Source of the DNA: Discostella pseudostelligera
Taxonomy: Eukaryota > Bacillariophyta > Thalassiosirophyceae > Thalassiosirales > Thalassiosiraceae
DNA: 64,000 nucleotides
Direction of reading: 5' to 3'
Assembly: GCA_036940085.1 (NCBI GenBank)
Contig: JALLBK010000278.1
Span: forward strand, 1 to 64,000
Shown here: positions 10,801-22,647 of the stretch, piece after piece
Layout: every line of letters begins with the position of its first letter
How positions within the stretch are numbered: position 1 is the first letter of the stretch
Notes under the pieces: model-generated
What the model was told of the DNA's origin: nothing
Databases searched by the model: none
Seen by the model: the letters and a program-made list of their open reading frames with translations, nothing else
Translations under genes and position numbers: made by a program

Positions 10801-12246
10801 CGCAAGGCAAAGGACTCTACTTGCAGAGCAACTTTTCCGTCCACTAGTAGAGCTGCAGTCAAATCTAGCGATTTGAAGTCGGCAGCCAAGAAGACTCGTT
10901 CGGTGGCGGTCGTCGATCTTTTCGGCGAGGAAACGTTTCCGTCCCCTAGTAAAGCTGCAATCAATGCTGCCAATTATTTGAAGTCGGCAGCTAAGAAGAC
11001 TCGAGCGGTGGCGGTCGTTGATCTATTCGGCGAAACCGAATCACTCTTCGGCTGCAATGTAATCTCTCACGCATATGTTGATCAAGGTCGTAAGATTACG
11101 GCTAATGTGCGCTACTCCAGCGAAAAGGAGCGCGATAGAATGTTGAAGCAGGATGAAGTTCAGAGTAGCCTTGCGTTTGTCAGTTCAGACGATAATCATG
11201 AGCGCATCAGCGGTGCAAATTCTGCACTAATATTTGATGACGCAGATGACGCCTCAAAGGTATCAAGTGAATCTGGCGAAGTGACCGTACCGCACCGCTC
11301 CACTGCTGATGATACCACCGACAACCTCGGTGGCACGAAATTATTTGGTGGAGAATACAAACGGGCTGATGCACATGCTGACGAGTTCTCGAAAGAATCG
11401 AGTGAATCAAGCAATGAGATTGAAACGCACCGTTCCACTGCTGATTATACCAACGACCACCTCAATAACACGGAATTTGTTAGCGAAGAAGACAACCCAG
11501 CTGATGCATTTGAGGATGCACGCAGTATCAACTCGATCTGCGGCGCCTCCTTCTCACTTGGAAATAACAACGATAATCTTGTAGAAGTTGGAGCAACGTC
11601 GGCAAAAAGCGCATTGATCGCTCAACCATTCTTTGATATTTATTTTGGGCGCGAGGATCTGCAGTCGACGTTAATTCCAATGCCCTCTACGGTTGTGTCA
11701 TTCGTCGTCAAATCTCAACCATTCTATGACCAATATTATGGCCAAGAATCTGACATAAGGACGGTTGAAGAGGAAGTATCTACTTTCCAACCTCCTCATA
11801 GTATTTATTTCGGACTGTGCGACGACAGCGATTCATCCATTCACTCTAATCTCGAGTTGGGTTCATCGCTCAATCCGTCAATTTGCACCGAATCTCAACC
11901 ATTCCATGATCAATATTATGGCCAAGAAACAATCATTGGACTAGAGGACAAGTATGAGTATTCTTGCCGATCACTACATGGCACATGTTTTGGGCTCTAC
12001 GACGACAGCGTGTCTTCCGTGCAATCTCAACTCGAGTTCATTTCATTAATCAATCCAACACGAAACATTCCTCACTATGACTACTATTTCGGACAAGAAG
12101 CATATCTAAGTGAGTGTAGTGACAACGATGCAAATACTGAAACCGAGAAAAGGGTGGGACGAGTCCCAATTTGCGGTGTTCAATCACAGCCACTGTTGGT
12201 ATTGGTTCTCTTGGCAGGAATGCTCACAAGTGCAATAGCTCTCTGA
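7879..12246 (+). CDS. unrecognised multi-exon protein with C-terminal aromatic/Gly repeats
   Basis: The first exon (7879-8731) is basic and Ser/Thr-rich and ends at a GTGAGA donor. An acceptor after TTTCCCAG at 8877 would continue in phase into a helical-looking piece (HADEVINRMQSGKASPKDML). Coding exons resume by about 9128, and a 53-bp intron (9843-9895) joins phase-correctly to a long last exon. The chain between about 8990 and 9190 is unresolved: three frames compete, so two genes are possible. The last exon has a duplicated basic block ending VAVVDLFGE (about 10875-10930 and 10980-11035). It also has about six degenerate repeats of QPFxDxYYGQE/PHxxYFGxxDDS (11620-12110) and a hydrophobic C-terminus (LLVLVLLAGMLTSAIAL) that could be a tail anchor. 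I recognise no family. Confidence 0.6.
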
Positions 12247-13137
12247 CGGTTGATACTCGGTAATCGGTTATAAGTGGCTGTCACTTCAAGTGGATAAGTG
12301 ATATATTATTCATAGCCACGAAGTAAAATATCAATTTGGTAAAGCTAAGTAATTTGGCTATCGACCGTCCGGCACCACGCACCACCATGGATGGTATTGG
12401 TATGCATTGCACTAGCAATGTACCGAATATGCGTAATGATCAATGATAATACTCTGTAATTCCAACAACTTCTCTCTCTCCGTCTTGCATACTTCTTCAT
12501 CTCCCATCTCCAATCTCCGTCATCCTTCCTTCCATTCAGTCTCCCAAGGTCAAGTCTCTTGCCTTTGATAAAATCCGGCAGCCAAATCTTACACGTGGCA
12601 GTAATTTGGCGGGAAAATATTGGCGGGAAACCTGGCGAGACTCCAGAACGGCCAGTCCTTGCCACGTGGACTTCAGCGCAAGCTACGGGAAGCTGCGTGC
12701 CGCAGGCTGCATGCATCTCTCGAAGCTCGAGCGACGTCGAGTTGGTGTCGGTGTCGAAGTCGAAGAGCATGCAGTCGAGAGTGAAGAGAGTATTACCAAG
12801 GCATGGTAAATGGTACAGTATGATACTAATACGATAATGAATGCAACCCAACATCCACCAAGAAGAGTATCTCTAATGAGCAAATGTTGTTAATTGGATA
12901 GGAGTAGACTTGAAGTCCTTCCGTTCTTCTTTAGGCTCGGCGGTGACTTCTCTCGCACGAACTCACTCACTCTCTCTCTCTGCTCTCTTCAGATCACGGC
13001 CCATTATCGAAATCATAGACAGTACGTGGATACGTCAGTGGACTGCCGAGCCGCTGTCTTCCAGCAGAGTTTCGAAGAATTTACCTGTGATATTGACAGA
13101 CAAAATGGTGAAGTTTAGTCACCTCCATAACATACGA
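12247..13137. other. intergenic region between convergent genes
   Basis: There is no supported gene; open frames such as the one near 12345-12854 on the minus strand have no protein-like features. At 12594-12670 two TTGGCGGGAAA motifs (about 12605 and 12619) lie between ACACGTGGC and GCCACGTGGAC boxes. That is a promoter-like arrangement in a place where both flanking models end. Confidence 0.45.
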
Positions 13138-16100
13138 TTAAACAAAAATAGGTTCATACTCACTGTTGGAAGTCGACAATAAACCGTTTGCAGCACCCTC
13201 TCCCTCGTCGCCATTTACTTTAAAGGGGGTAAAATTCTCCAATCCGCCAACGCTTGACCAAAACTTTTCTGCCGGCGTTCCAGCATTCAACTTCCTGGAT
13301 GATTGAAGAATGGATCCAACAGGTGGCGAGGAACGAGATCTGTCGTCCCTACACAATGGCGTGTCTTGGGTAATATACTTAGGCTCTATGAACGAGGACT
13401 CAAGTGAACTTGATGTGAATGTGTGTTCATCGATTACGTCATTCATATTTTGCTCACTCTTGCTGATTACTTTGATGGATGAATTGATTCGAATTGGACG
13501 GATTTTGCTCAATTCCTCGAGTGATGGAGTCGTTCGATCCGAGTTGACCGACGAGCAGATCGTGAGCGGGTGTGTTACAATGGTGGTGCTCGATTTCACT
13601 GAAATCGAGGGAGTAACGCAGGGTAATCTTGAGTTTGATTTTCTATCCGAGTCCAACTTTTTACCAAACAAGAGCTGTCGTTTCCCTTTCTTTTCCTCCA
13701 TCATTTCCTTCATGTTGCTAATTGGCGATATCGCAACCTCGCGTTGCATCCTATCCATCGCATCCATTGGCACATCATCACCAAATCGGACGTTAGCAAT
13801 GCACATGCGGGGATGATCCCGGGCATGGGGTGTTCGGATCCCTTCAGCAAACGAGGACGAAAACGACGTTGATAAAATCGACACATTGTTGGGGTTTGCT
13901 TCTGCAACAAAATCCCTACCAAGAAGCGGCCAGCCCGGTGAAAATAGACCCGAATCCAAGATTTCCGCAAAGTTGGTGTTATTTCCTTCCTCCTGATGCT
14001 TGCCGTTGTTTGAGAGGGGAGTGTAACCACGCAAATCCAGGTTCATGACATCGGGAGTTTTCATTGAACCAAACACTGGCGATCCGGCGGGAGGATGTTT
14101 ACTATCCATGGGAGTTTCCATTATGGAAGCCCTGCCAGTGGTAAATGTTGAACGAAGATTTCGCTTCTGATTGGAGTCTGCCTTTGTGAAATCGGGGTTC
14201 CTCTTCTTGCATGAAGGCGGTGGTGAGATAAAAATATTGTTGGCTACCATGTCATCCGAATCTGAATCACAGTCTGAGTCTTCCAGCTTTGACGACGATG
14301 CTTCCACAAACAGATTCCTAGACGCGCTGCTGTTTGTGTAAGCACTTCGATTGTTAGAAAACATTGACTCAGCAAATTTTGTGATCTTCCTTCCGGGAGT
14401 GTGTGCACCGCCAACGCCATCGCCTCCATCCTCCAGATGCGGCCTCTTGTTCGCGTTACGAAGTGAATCATCATTGCAATTCAACTTTTTACTTGCTGTC
14501 GCGCCGCCATCGATAGGTCCCTCGCGAACGGCAGTGAGAACGCCCTCTAAATCTCCTTTAAAGTCGTATCGACCATCCTCCTTGATACGGATCCTATCCT
14601 TGTCGTTGTTAGAGAGGTATTTCTCAATCTTTCGTTTCATTGACGAATTCCAATGATTTTTAATGGCATTGTCCGTACTGGAGGATGAGAATTGCGCATT
14701 GAGTGCCCGTGACAAGACGTGCAAGGAATGTGCATGGCAAACAGCGAATAAGTGAAGGGGTAGGGAGGTATCGTAACACACATCACATCGGTTGCATACT
14801 CACCGTCCAGGCAACAACTTGGCAATCTCGGCCCAACGATTGCCCTTACTCGAATGATACTCTAATATCGTTCTATCCTCCTGCGTAGTCCATGCCTCCT
14901 TACAAATATCCGGATTCAAATGATTGTGCCACCGTTCGCGACATTGCTTGCCAACACGTCCAGGCAAATGGGAAGCAATTAGGCTCCATTTCTTGGCACC
15001 ATACTCCCCCACGAGACGTTCGACGGTGGCGTCCTCCTCGGCCGTCCAGGGTCCTTTCACCAATGTAGATTTAAGAGCATGTAGCCATCGATGTTGGCAT
15101 TGATAGTCCGAGCGGTTTGTAGGAAGATACTTGGCAATTCGTTTCCAGTCATGAGTACCGAGCTCGTCCACTGCCTTACGGAGAGCATCGTCCTGATGCC
15201 AAGAGCGATTGTCGGTTTATGGTGAGACGAATGAATACGGTGGGTGAATGAACGTGGTCTCCAACAACATAGATAGTTCAATAACAATGAATTATTCTTC
15301 TCACCTCTTCCTTACTCCATTTGGGTACCCCACCTTTCGCTGAACTCCCGCTCGAAGTGGCATTGGTCGCGGCAGTAGCAGGAACTACCTTAGTATGATG
15401 GCCATCGCCAGATTTCGTCAAAGTTGATCGAGCACCATCTTTGGTCTTATTACCACCTTCTTTGCCTTTGGCGTGTCTTTCAAGGTTTGCCTGCACCACT
15501 TGCTTCTTTCCCTGTGTGCGATGCGACTGTGTCGGCTGCGATATTCCCGAAGGAGGAGGATGCATAGCATGTTGATGTCGTTGCGTGCGTCGATAGATAT
15601 GAGCCTGCTGTATCATCACCGGCGGTGGCGGACCAACGTGATGTGGCGGTGGTGCCATGTGCGTAGCATAATGAGGATGATGTAAATGAGGATGGGTGTG
15701 ATAAGGATGATAAAGTCCGTGTTGAGCTGCGTGTGCTGGATGGGGAGGAGGAGGATGACCGATGATGGGATGTGCTCCGGCAGCAGTTGTAGTAGTGTGT
15801 TGCTGTTTGCCGGTGACAGCGACGGCGATTCCGGTTGTCTTCTTCCCGTTCTTATCCGGACGGATATTCTCCTTGGCTTTTACGGCAGCAGCAGCAGCAG
15901 CAGGAGCTCCTCCTCCGTTCATTGTCGTCACACTATCTACTCCTCCAAGGCCTTTGTTAAGATTATTGATTTCCGTCTCCTTCTGTTTCTCTTGCTCGTG
16001 ATTCGTTGCCTCTTTCTTGGCAATCTTGGCAGCTTGGTCTTCCACGCTCTCCTTCTCACTCGTTGGTTTCGTTGGCACCTTCATGACAGCAGAAGTTTTC

Positions 16101-17430
16101 GATTTGGTGGGCGTTTGGAACACTGATGCACTCGTTGTTGTGCCCGACGATGATGATGCCGTTGCGCTGGGTGATGACGGAAGAATTGACTTGGTGGAGT
16201 TGTTGTTGGTAGAATTGCTCTTATTTGAGACGTTGCTCTGATTCACTTTGCTGTCATCAGGTTTATTTGCTGTAGCCCCCTTGAGCGTCGTCATCGTCGT
16301 CGTTGTCGCTGCAGCAGGAGGGTAATGACCATAGTGTGGTGGATATCGTCCCGCGGCGAGAGCAGCTGCGGAGGCGGCTACTGCGGCAGCTGCATGATGG
16401 GATGGATAGTGCACTGGACGCTGTGCAGGATGTTGTTGCGCACCCGGAGGAGGAGGAGGAGGCATTGGGGCGGCTGCTGCATAGGGAAGCGATTGTTGAT
16501 GGTAGTAAGGATGATAGCCTGGGGGTGGATGGCCTACCCCGAAGCAAAAGGGAGATGAATAGAGAGAACAAAATAATATCAGCGTCAGATAGGAAAGATT
16601 GATATGAAAAGTAGAGAGAGACGACGCATTTCTTGCGGATCATCCAAATAATATCGACCGATCCCCGCCCCCCTAACTTTCAGCTTTCAATCCTTCCCCG
16701 CCTCCACAAACAATCATCGTCATTGTCCTTAATTCTGCCTCCACCAAGCCCTTCAAACACGCAACCAAGCAAGCAACCGACCAAATTGCTCAATCTCTCC
16801 CATCATATCAATTCAAGGAACCATGCAAAACAACAAGAGCAACTCACCATGATTCCAACGAGGAATGCCATGTGGAAGATGAGGCGGTGGAGGTGGTGGA
16901 CGATACATGTGATATCCTGGCGGAGGTGGAGGCTGTTGCGGTGGCTTCTGCTGCTGCGGTTGACCAGAGGTTGAGATTGGGATAGGTGCCGAAGGAGCAG
17001 CGGCAGTTGATGCGGCGGATGCTACAGGCAATGCATTGGAAGACGACTGTTTCATCTTTTGGGGTGGTCGTTGATGAGGAGGAGGAGGTGATGCAGTGAC
17101 ATTGGGATTGAGGTTGGTACCACTGCCAGATTTGTCATTGTCATTTTTGTCAGCATTTGTTGCTGGCACGGTTGCTCTAGTTGCTGCTGCCGTTATTGTT
17201 GATGCTGCGGCATTATTGCTGCAAGAAGAAGAGGATGCAGGTTTTGATGGTGACGTTTGAGCAACAGTAGCTGTCGATGTAGACAATTCTGATGGTGGTG
17301 GTACTGCTACCGTCATTGATGTTGCATCGACATCTTCATTTGTTGGACCTGTGGCAGTGGCGCCAACTTCTACTCCGTCATTGGTAAGCTGGTTGCTGCT
17401 GCACCAGCTGGCACCGCCATCTACCGCCAT
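13138..17430 (-). CDS. MYB3R: three-repeat MYB transcription factor (MYB3R / c-Myb type)
   Basis: R1R2R3 MYB proteins bind MSA/MBS sites and, in animals and plants, control G2/M genes. Four exons (16848-17430, 15305-16533, 14804-15192, 13138-14677) sum to 1246 residues with every phase consistent. R1 spans the exon 2/3 junction at about 598-648 (PKWSKEE then DDALRKAVDELGTHDWKRIA). R2 follows (GPWTAEEDATVERLVGEYGA, about 650-700), then R3 (AWTTQEDRTILEYHSSKGN, about 701-752), closing with TDNAIKNHWNSSMKRK in exon 4. About 590 residues before the DNA-binding domain are Pro/His/Gln/Ala-rich and disordered, an unusually long extension. The C-terminal half has many SP/TP sites. A GTGAGT near 13165 could start one more intron, so the last ~10 residues are uncertain. 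Confidence 0.92.
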
Positions 17431-18414
17431 GGCTGCGTACTATTATCAGTCCAATGCAGAGACAAAGAGGACAAACAATGACGTTCTGGTTGAATCTGAA
17501 TGACCCCTCACTGTCTTTGCTCTCCCTATCTCGAGCGGCGCTGTGTCGACCCTGACTTGTTGCCCAAACTCCGGCAGCACAGATCTCAATATTTTGATGA
17601 AGAAGCCACAATCTTGTCGTTCAATGAAAGGCTTAACTTTTGGGGGTAGGATCACTGTAGACGACTGCTTCGATGGAATGATAATGCAGAGATAGTGCAA
17701 CCTCCGTCCACCACGACATCAATGCTGCAATGATCAATGATGCATCAAGCAGTGTTTGCATGCCAACGCAAGCAAGAACACCACACAAGATGAGTGCACC
17801 GTCGGTCCGTCACCCAGAATAAGCTACTTTTGGCGAACGCGCCATAAATCATTGCCAATGAACCAAAGCGTAGAAAAGGCGTACAATAGAGTATCTGTTC
17901 CGGTTCTGTACGGTACATCTCGCTCATCGATAGAGTCATGGTGCATCAAGCACAAGCAAAGTATCTCTAGAGATGAAAAGATGATGTAATGTTGTAGGAG
18001 TATTACGATGAAGAATGATAAGCTCTGCTCTCAGCTCGGTTGCTCGACCATGACCAGAGTGATGATAGCACCATATGAGAAGAAAGATCGGATGCCGTCT
18101 TCAATGAATGGGTGGGAGAGCATATGGTGTACTAGTAAAAGATAGTTTCAATTAAATTCTTATTGGTGAAGGGACGAGCTGTCAAGTAAAAAATATCATC
18201 GTCCACTGCATGATCTCTACTCCTACAAACTCCTACAAGTACTTGATGAAAAGCAGCCACAGTTGCTTGAAAACAATAAACAACTCTGCCTTGACACTTC
18301 GCGGATGCGAATAATAAAGGATGCAACACATATGTTTGTCTGTTTCGCCATTCTTCCTTCGGCGAATAAATAGCATCATGGAGTCTCTGCGGTACGACAT
18401 ACAACACGAGACGC
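17431..18414. other. MYB3R upstream region
   Basis: About 980 bp lie between the MYB3R start and the 3' end of the next minus-strand gene. No coding signal is convincing. The sequence is mixed, with no repeats or motif clusters that I could see. Confidence 0.4.
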
Positions 18415-21400
18415 TTAGTCCAGTGTTTGGGTAACCAAGGAAGACTCATCGTCCACGGCAGCAACAGTGACGGTGGTTCCCACTGCAACCTCCTTATCTG
18501 ATATTGCTTCGTCGCCGATTGATGAAGATTGTCTATTCTGCATTTGAGCCTTGTCTAAAATATGCATGCAATCAGATACGGCTTCATTCATCTCCGTCAA
18601 ATAATGATTGGTGTTGTCATTCGGATCTTCATTGACGTCGTTGTCGCCGTCGCCGTCATCAACTATTGGGCCATCATTCATGAGTACATTGAGACCATCG
18701 TAGCAAGCATTGTCCACGGCGGCTGGTGGTTCAATATCGTCCGACGATGCAGCAGGAGGAACATCCTCCTCGGCCACAGTGTGGTGTCCAGCAACAGTAC
18801 CAATATGCATGACACTTTCATCCATACTCGTATACCCCGCCGATTGATCGTCGGACCGTAGCAACTGCATGACCTTGGTTAATTCATCGGTAATACTCTG
18901 ACTTACAGACTCTTGCTCATCCTTCTCTCTCATAGGTGCATACTCAATGCCAATATTATTCTCCACTATATCATAATCCTCTTCCAAATCATCTTTTTGC
19001 GAGGAGGTATCACTCGCGATATCACTAGGAGGTGGAGGCATTACCAATAATGATTTATCCTTGTTCCGTAGCATATCCAAAGTGAATAAGTGGCCAGCGT
19101 AGGCAACTGCCTCTCCATCTCCTCCTCCCGCGGTGGAGTTGTTATCGTGAGAGTAAACGAGAGAATCATCCATGGACACTTGACTGTACATTTCCGATGG
19201 TACTGCTCCGGTAGATAAAGATCCATCTTCGCCATAGGTGTCCTCACTCGCCACCTTCCTTATTCCGCCACCAGCAACACCATTGGTTCTTTGCTTCGAA
19301 CTTGTCAAGGAGTACCCATCCACATCAAGGACATTCTCAAACCGGACTTGCTCCAACGCACTCATAGTCTCCATATTGTAACCACTATCCATAGATTGGT
19401 CTAACAAGAGACTCTCGGCCTGAGTGCCATAATGGTCGATACGACGATGGTTACCCTTGGCGCCGAGAACATGAGCGCTCACATCACTCACGGACGAATC
19501 GTCGAAGGAAACATTTTGAGCATCGGGAAACTTGATGTTGTTCGTTGGCTGAGGATGATGCGCATCGGATGTTGTGGTAATTGGCTGCTCGTGGACGTTG
19601 TCGTTAGTAGCAGACATTGGACTAACGACGCCATCATTCAATAATGGATTCTCGGCATCCATTCCATCATCATCGAATTCAGAATAATCAAACCGCTTTT
19701 TACTCTTGAAAGAAGCCAATAGGAAGCCAGTAGGGCTGGGAGTTGTTGGGACAGTGGCCTCGCCAAAGCTACGAGGGCTGTCGTTTGCCTTCTTATGGTC
19801 GTTGTCGGAATAGTACTCTCCACTACGACGCTGTCTCCAAAGCAAGATGGCCGCGGCAGACGAGGCGAGACAAATAGCAGATGCTCCGGCGATGAGAGTG
19901 GGATGCAACCAAGCGTTAGATGATGACGTGGAATCTTGGTTGGCATCACTGTTTGACTCCTCTCGATTGGCAGAAGTCGATGAAACATCCTCCTTATCCT
20001 CCTTGGAGTATTTGACTTTTAACACAGTCACGTCATACTCCGCGGTATCTGCTCCCGCAACGATGGGATCTCCAGTGTTCTTGAAGACCTTGACGAATTC
20101 TTCTTCTTCGGGCCCGACAAAGGCATAGATGGTGGCTTCGTCAAGAACCTTCGCGGCGTCGTTGGATAGCATACTCGATACCTCCGGCTGATCAAAGACG
20201 GCTGATACAGTATGGATAAAGTCGAGTGCACACCAGTTCAGATTAGATGACGGTGACGAGGGTTTGTAAACAGCATTGGAATTGCCAAACATCAAGATGT
20301 AGGATCTACACAACTCACCCATGACACGAAAGACAAGCGTTCGAATCACACCACCCGCATCTTGCTTCGCATCCGCACTCATGTACTCCACCTCCAGGTC
20401 TTCTTCATACACCAACGAAATATCAATCGGTGCAATAGTGAGTACTTCATTGTACACACGTGATAGATGCTCCATGATGGATGGTTCTTCCTTTTGAAGA
20501 AGAGTGGGTTGTGGCAGTTGTTGCTGCGATTCCATAGCAGAAGAGGATTCAGATTCTCTCTTAAGCACTCGACCACGAGTACGGAGGAGGGAGGCGAGAT
20601 TGCGTCGTCCTCCAATGGATTCAATTGCAGTAATGGTCATGCGAAACGAGGAGGATACGACGGATGTACTGTTGACGACTGATTCATTGGAACGAGGTAT
20701 CGAGAGTAGAGAAGTAAATGGTAGAATCCATGTCAGTGTGTGACTCGTCAGTAAAAAGATTTGGCAGTTGATAAAGCAATTCTCACCTGACACTGTACTA
20801 TTCTCTTCAATAGGAGTTAGATCCGTTGTCTCATTCTCCTGTTCAGGCTTGACTGTCTGATTCTTCACTGGAATGGTTGTGGCAGAAGGAGACATCGACG
20901 GCTTGCTGCTGGTGGAAGATGTTGTTGATGGACGATCAGTGCACATCGACAACGGTAAGCCACAGGGACCCGATGGCTCGGATGTAAACTCCCTTGTATT
21001 CAATCCAACAAATTCCAATTCCAAATATGGTCCATGTCCCGAGGGATGTTCCTTGGAGGCATAGATGATACCGTCGGTAGAATTGGTGGATATACGTAAT
21101 GTGAGGGATTTGGTCTTCATCACGAAATCTTCTTTTTTGGGACCGACGATGGCAGCATCATCGTCGTCATCGTCGTCCACATCCGCCATCTCTTCATCAT
21201 ACAACTTCATCATATCCAAAATGGCATTAGACACATCTGCCATGTACCACTTATTTGCCACCACCGGACCAGATATGTGACTTAGTTCTGGATTCTTGTC
21301 ACTGGGCAAAATTTTCTTTCCACCTCGTCCACCTCCACCGCCGGGACCACCACCAGGGCCACCGGCACCCTTAACATAATCACTCCATACTGCCGACTCT

Positions 21401-22647
21401 TCATCCCATCCTTCGGCTATTACTCCTCCTCCTCCAACTTCTGGATTCTCACTACTGGGTAGTACGGCAGTAACATACCCACCAAACGACGAAGATGATA
21501 GTGCAAACAAGTGTAATTTCGCACTCTTCAATTGCAATTTAAACGTATCACTAGTCAATGGCGATATCCACTTGACATTCCTCATCTCTTCAAGAACAGT
21601 ACGTAACCCAAATTTCAATTGGATAAATTTGGTAGGAACTCGTGCAGCATTGTCTGCAGCAAGTGTGTCATCATCTTCAATCCATTCTTGCTCCGCATCC
21701 GCCTTGAGTTTGGTTTTAGTACCGAGTGGTTCTTTGGGACGGTAGACTTCGAGGAAGGTATCGTCCATGGGGGTGAGTTTGTAGGAATAGGAGACGTTGA
21801 CGAGGTAGCCTGAACCGTCGCCGTCGGTGGTATTGGTGGTGGCATTGCTGCTGCTACTGGTGTTGTTACCACTGGTGCTGTTGTTGGTGGAAGTGGCGTT
21901 ACCATCATTTGCTGTAGAATTGCCATCATTTGCATTGGTAGTGTTGCTGCTACCAGTATTGTTGCCTGCATTGCCATTTCCACCATCGACATCTTCCGAT
22001 TCCAAAATTGCAATCTCCGAAATCAAAGTAAACGACACTGTAGGTGTAAGTGTTGGTTGATCTGTCGTGGGTGCAAAAGTGGTTGGTGCATAAGTGGTTG
22101 GTTCATAGGTGGTTGGTGCCATTGTAGATGGATAGAATGTTGGCATGGCAGTTGTTGTAGTTGGTGAATCAGTACTAGTGGTGGTGGTGGTGGTGGCAGA
22201 GGTAGAATTGACAAACCATGGTTTGCATATCTCTGCCCATGGTTGATGTTCGCATAGTGCGGGCATTGAGGCGAGAGACGAGGGGGGTAGTGACTGCGAC
22301 TGCTGCAGTTGCTGCTGCAGACTGGGTGTAGGCGTGGTTGCTGATTTTGTTGGAGATTTGCTATTGCTGTTGGTATTGTTGTTGTTGTTGGTGGTGGTGG
22401 TGGCGCTGCTGCTGCTGGTTATGGTGGTGATATTGCTGCTGGTGTTAGCTTGCTGCTGCTGCTGTTCATTGCGAGTAGTAATCACCGCCGACGCCGACGC
22501 CACAATGTTGGGGAAACCAAAGTTGCGATCAAAGAATGTCAACCCGCTGTCGCTGTCGTCACCACCTGTGGACGCTGATGATGACACAGCAGCCGCTACG
22601 ACGGCAATGCTGGCTAGCGTGGCAATGGTATGGAAGCGGAGCATCAT
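18415..22647 (-). CDS. single-pass surface protein with DNRLRE-like ectodomain and long cytosolic tail
   Basis: The likely start is the MMLRFHTIATLASIAVVAAA signal peptide at 22647. A 108-nt intron (20679-20786, GTGAGA...CAG) is in phase and stop-free, so the frame also reads through it. The spliced product has 1374 residues. After the signal come Ser/Thr/Asn-rich stalks, a short Cys segment (ALCEHQPWAEICKPWF) and PTTYEPTTYAPTT repeats. Next is a ~300-residue beta-rich region starting SYSYKLTPMDDTFLEVYRP, with ESAVWSDYVKG, WYMADVSNAI and PYLELEFVG; this pattern matches DNRLRE domains of cell-surface proteins. A second globular region precedes one TM helix (LIAGASAICLASSAAAILLW), followed by an acidic cytosolic tail of about 470 residues. 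The cargo or ligand is unknown. Confidence 0.75.
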   Translation of the reverse strand: MMLRFHTIATLASIAVVAAAVSSSASTGGDDSDSGLTFFDRNFGFPNIVASASAVITTRNEQQQQQANTSSNITTITSSSSATTTTNNNNNTNSNSKSPTKSATTPTPSLQQQLQQSQSLPPSSLASMPALCEHQPWAEICKPWFVNSTSATTTTTTSTDSPTTTTAMPTFYPSTMAPTTYEPTTYAPTTFAPTTDQPTLTPTVSFTLISEIAILESEDVDGGNGNAGNNTGSSNTTNANDGNSTANDGNATSTNNSTSGNNTSSSSNATTNTTDGDGSGYLVNVSYSYKLTPMDDTFLEVYRPKEPLGTKTKLKADAEQEWIEDDDTLAADNAARVPTKFIQLKFGLRTVLEEMRNVKWISPLTSDTFKLQLKSAKLHLFALSSSSFGGYVTAVLPSSENPEVGGGGVIAEGWDEESAVWSDYVKGAGGPGGGPGGGGGRGGKKILPSDKNPELSHISGPVVANKWYMADVSNAILDMMKLYDEEMADVDDDDDDDAAIVGPKKEDFVMKTKSLTLRISTNSTDGIIYASKEHPSGHGPYLELEFVGLNTREFTSEPSGPCGLPLSMCTDRPSTTSSTSSKPSMSPSATTIPVKNQTVKPEQENETTDLTPIEENSTVSGENCFINCQIFLLTSHTLTWILPFTSLLSIPRSNESVVNSTSVVSSSFRMTITAIESIGGRRNLASLLRTRGRVLKRESESSSAMESQQQLPQPTLLQKEEPSIMEHLSRVYNEVLTIAPIDISLVYEEDLEVEYMSADAKQDAGGVIRTLVFRVMGELCRSYILMFGNSNAVYKPSSPSSNLNWCALDFIHTVSAVFDQPEVSSMLSNDAAKVLDEATIYAFVGPEEEEFVKVFKNTGDPIVAGADTAEYDVTVLKVKYSKEDKEDVSSTSANREESNSDANQDSTSSSNAWLHPTLIAGASAICLASSAAAILLWRQRRSGEYYSDNDHKKANDSPRSFGEATVPTTPSPTGFLLASFKSKKRFDYSEFDDDGMDAENPLLNDGVVSPMSATNDNVHEQPITTTSDAHHPQPTNNIKFPDAQNVSFDDSSVSDVSAHVLGAKGNHRRIDHYGTQAESLLLDQSMDSGYNMETMSALEQVRFENVLDVDGYSLTSSKQRTNGVAGGGIRKVASEDTYGEDGSLSTGAVPSEMYSQVSMDDSLVYSHDNNSTAGGGDGEAVAYAGHLFTLDMLRNKDKSLLVMPPPPSDIASDTSSQKDDLEEDYDIVENNIGIEYAPMREKDEQESVSQSITDELTKVMQLLRSDDQSAGYTSMDESVMHIGTVAGHHTVAEEDVPPAASSDDIEPPAAVDNACYDGLNVLMNDGPIVDDGDGDNDVNEDPNDNTNHYLTEMNEAVSDCMHILDKAQMQNRQSSSIGDEAISDKEVAVGTTVTVAAVDDESSLVTQTLD

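Noticed and set aside
12345..12854. 169-codon minus-strand frame
   Set aside because: It covers the G-box/TTTCCCGCC cluster and has no protein-like segments.
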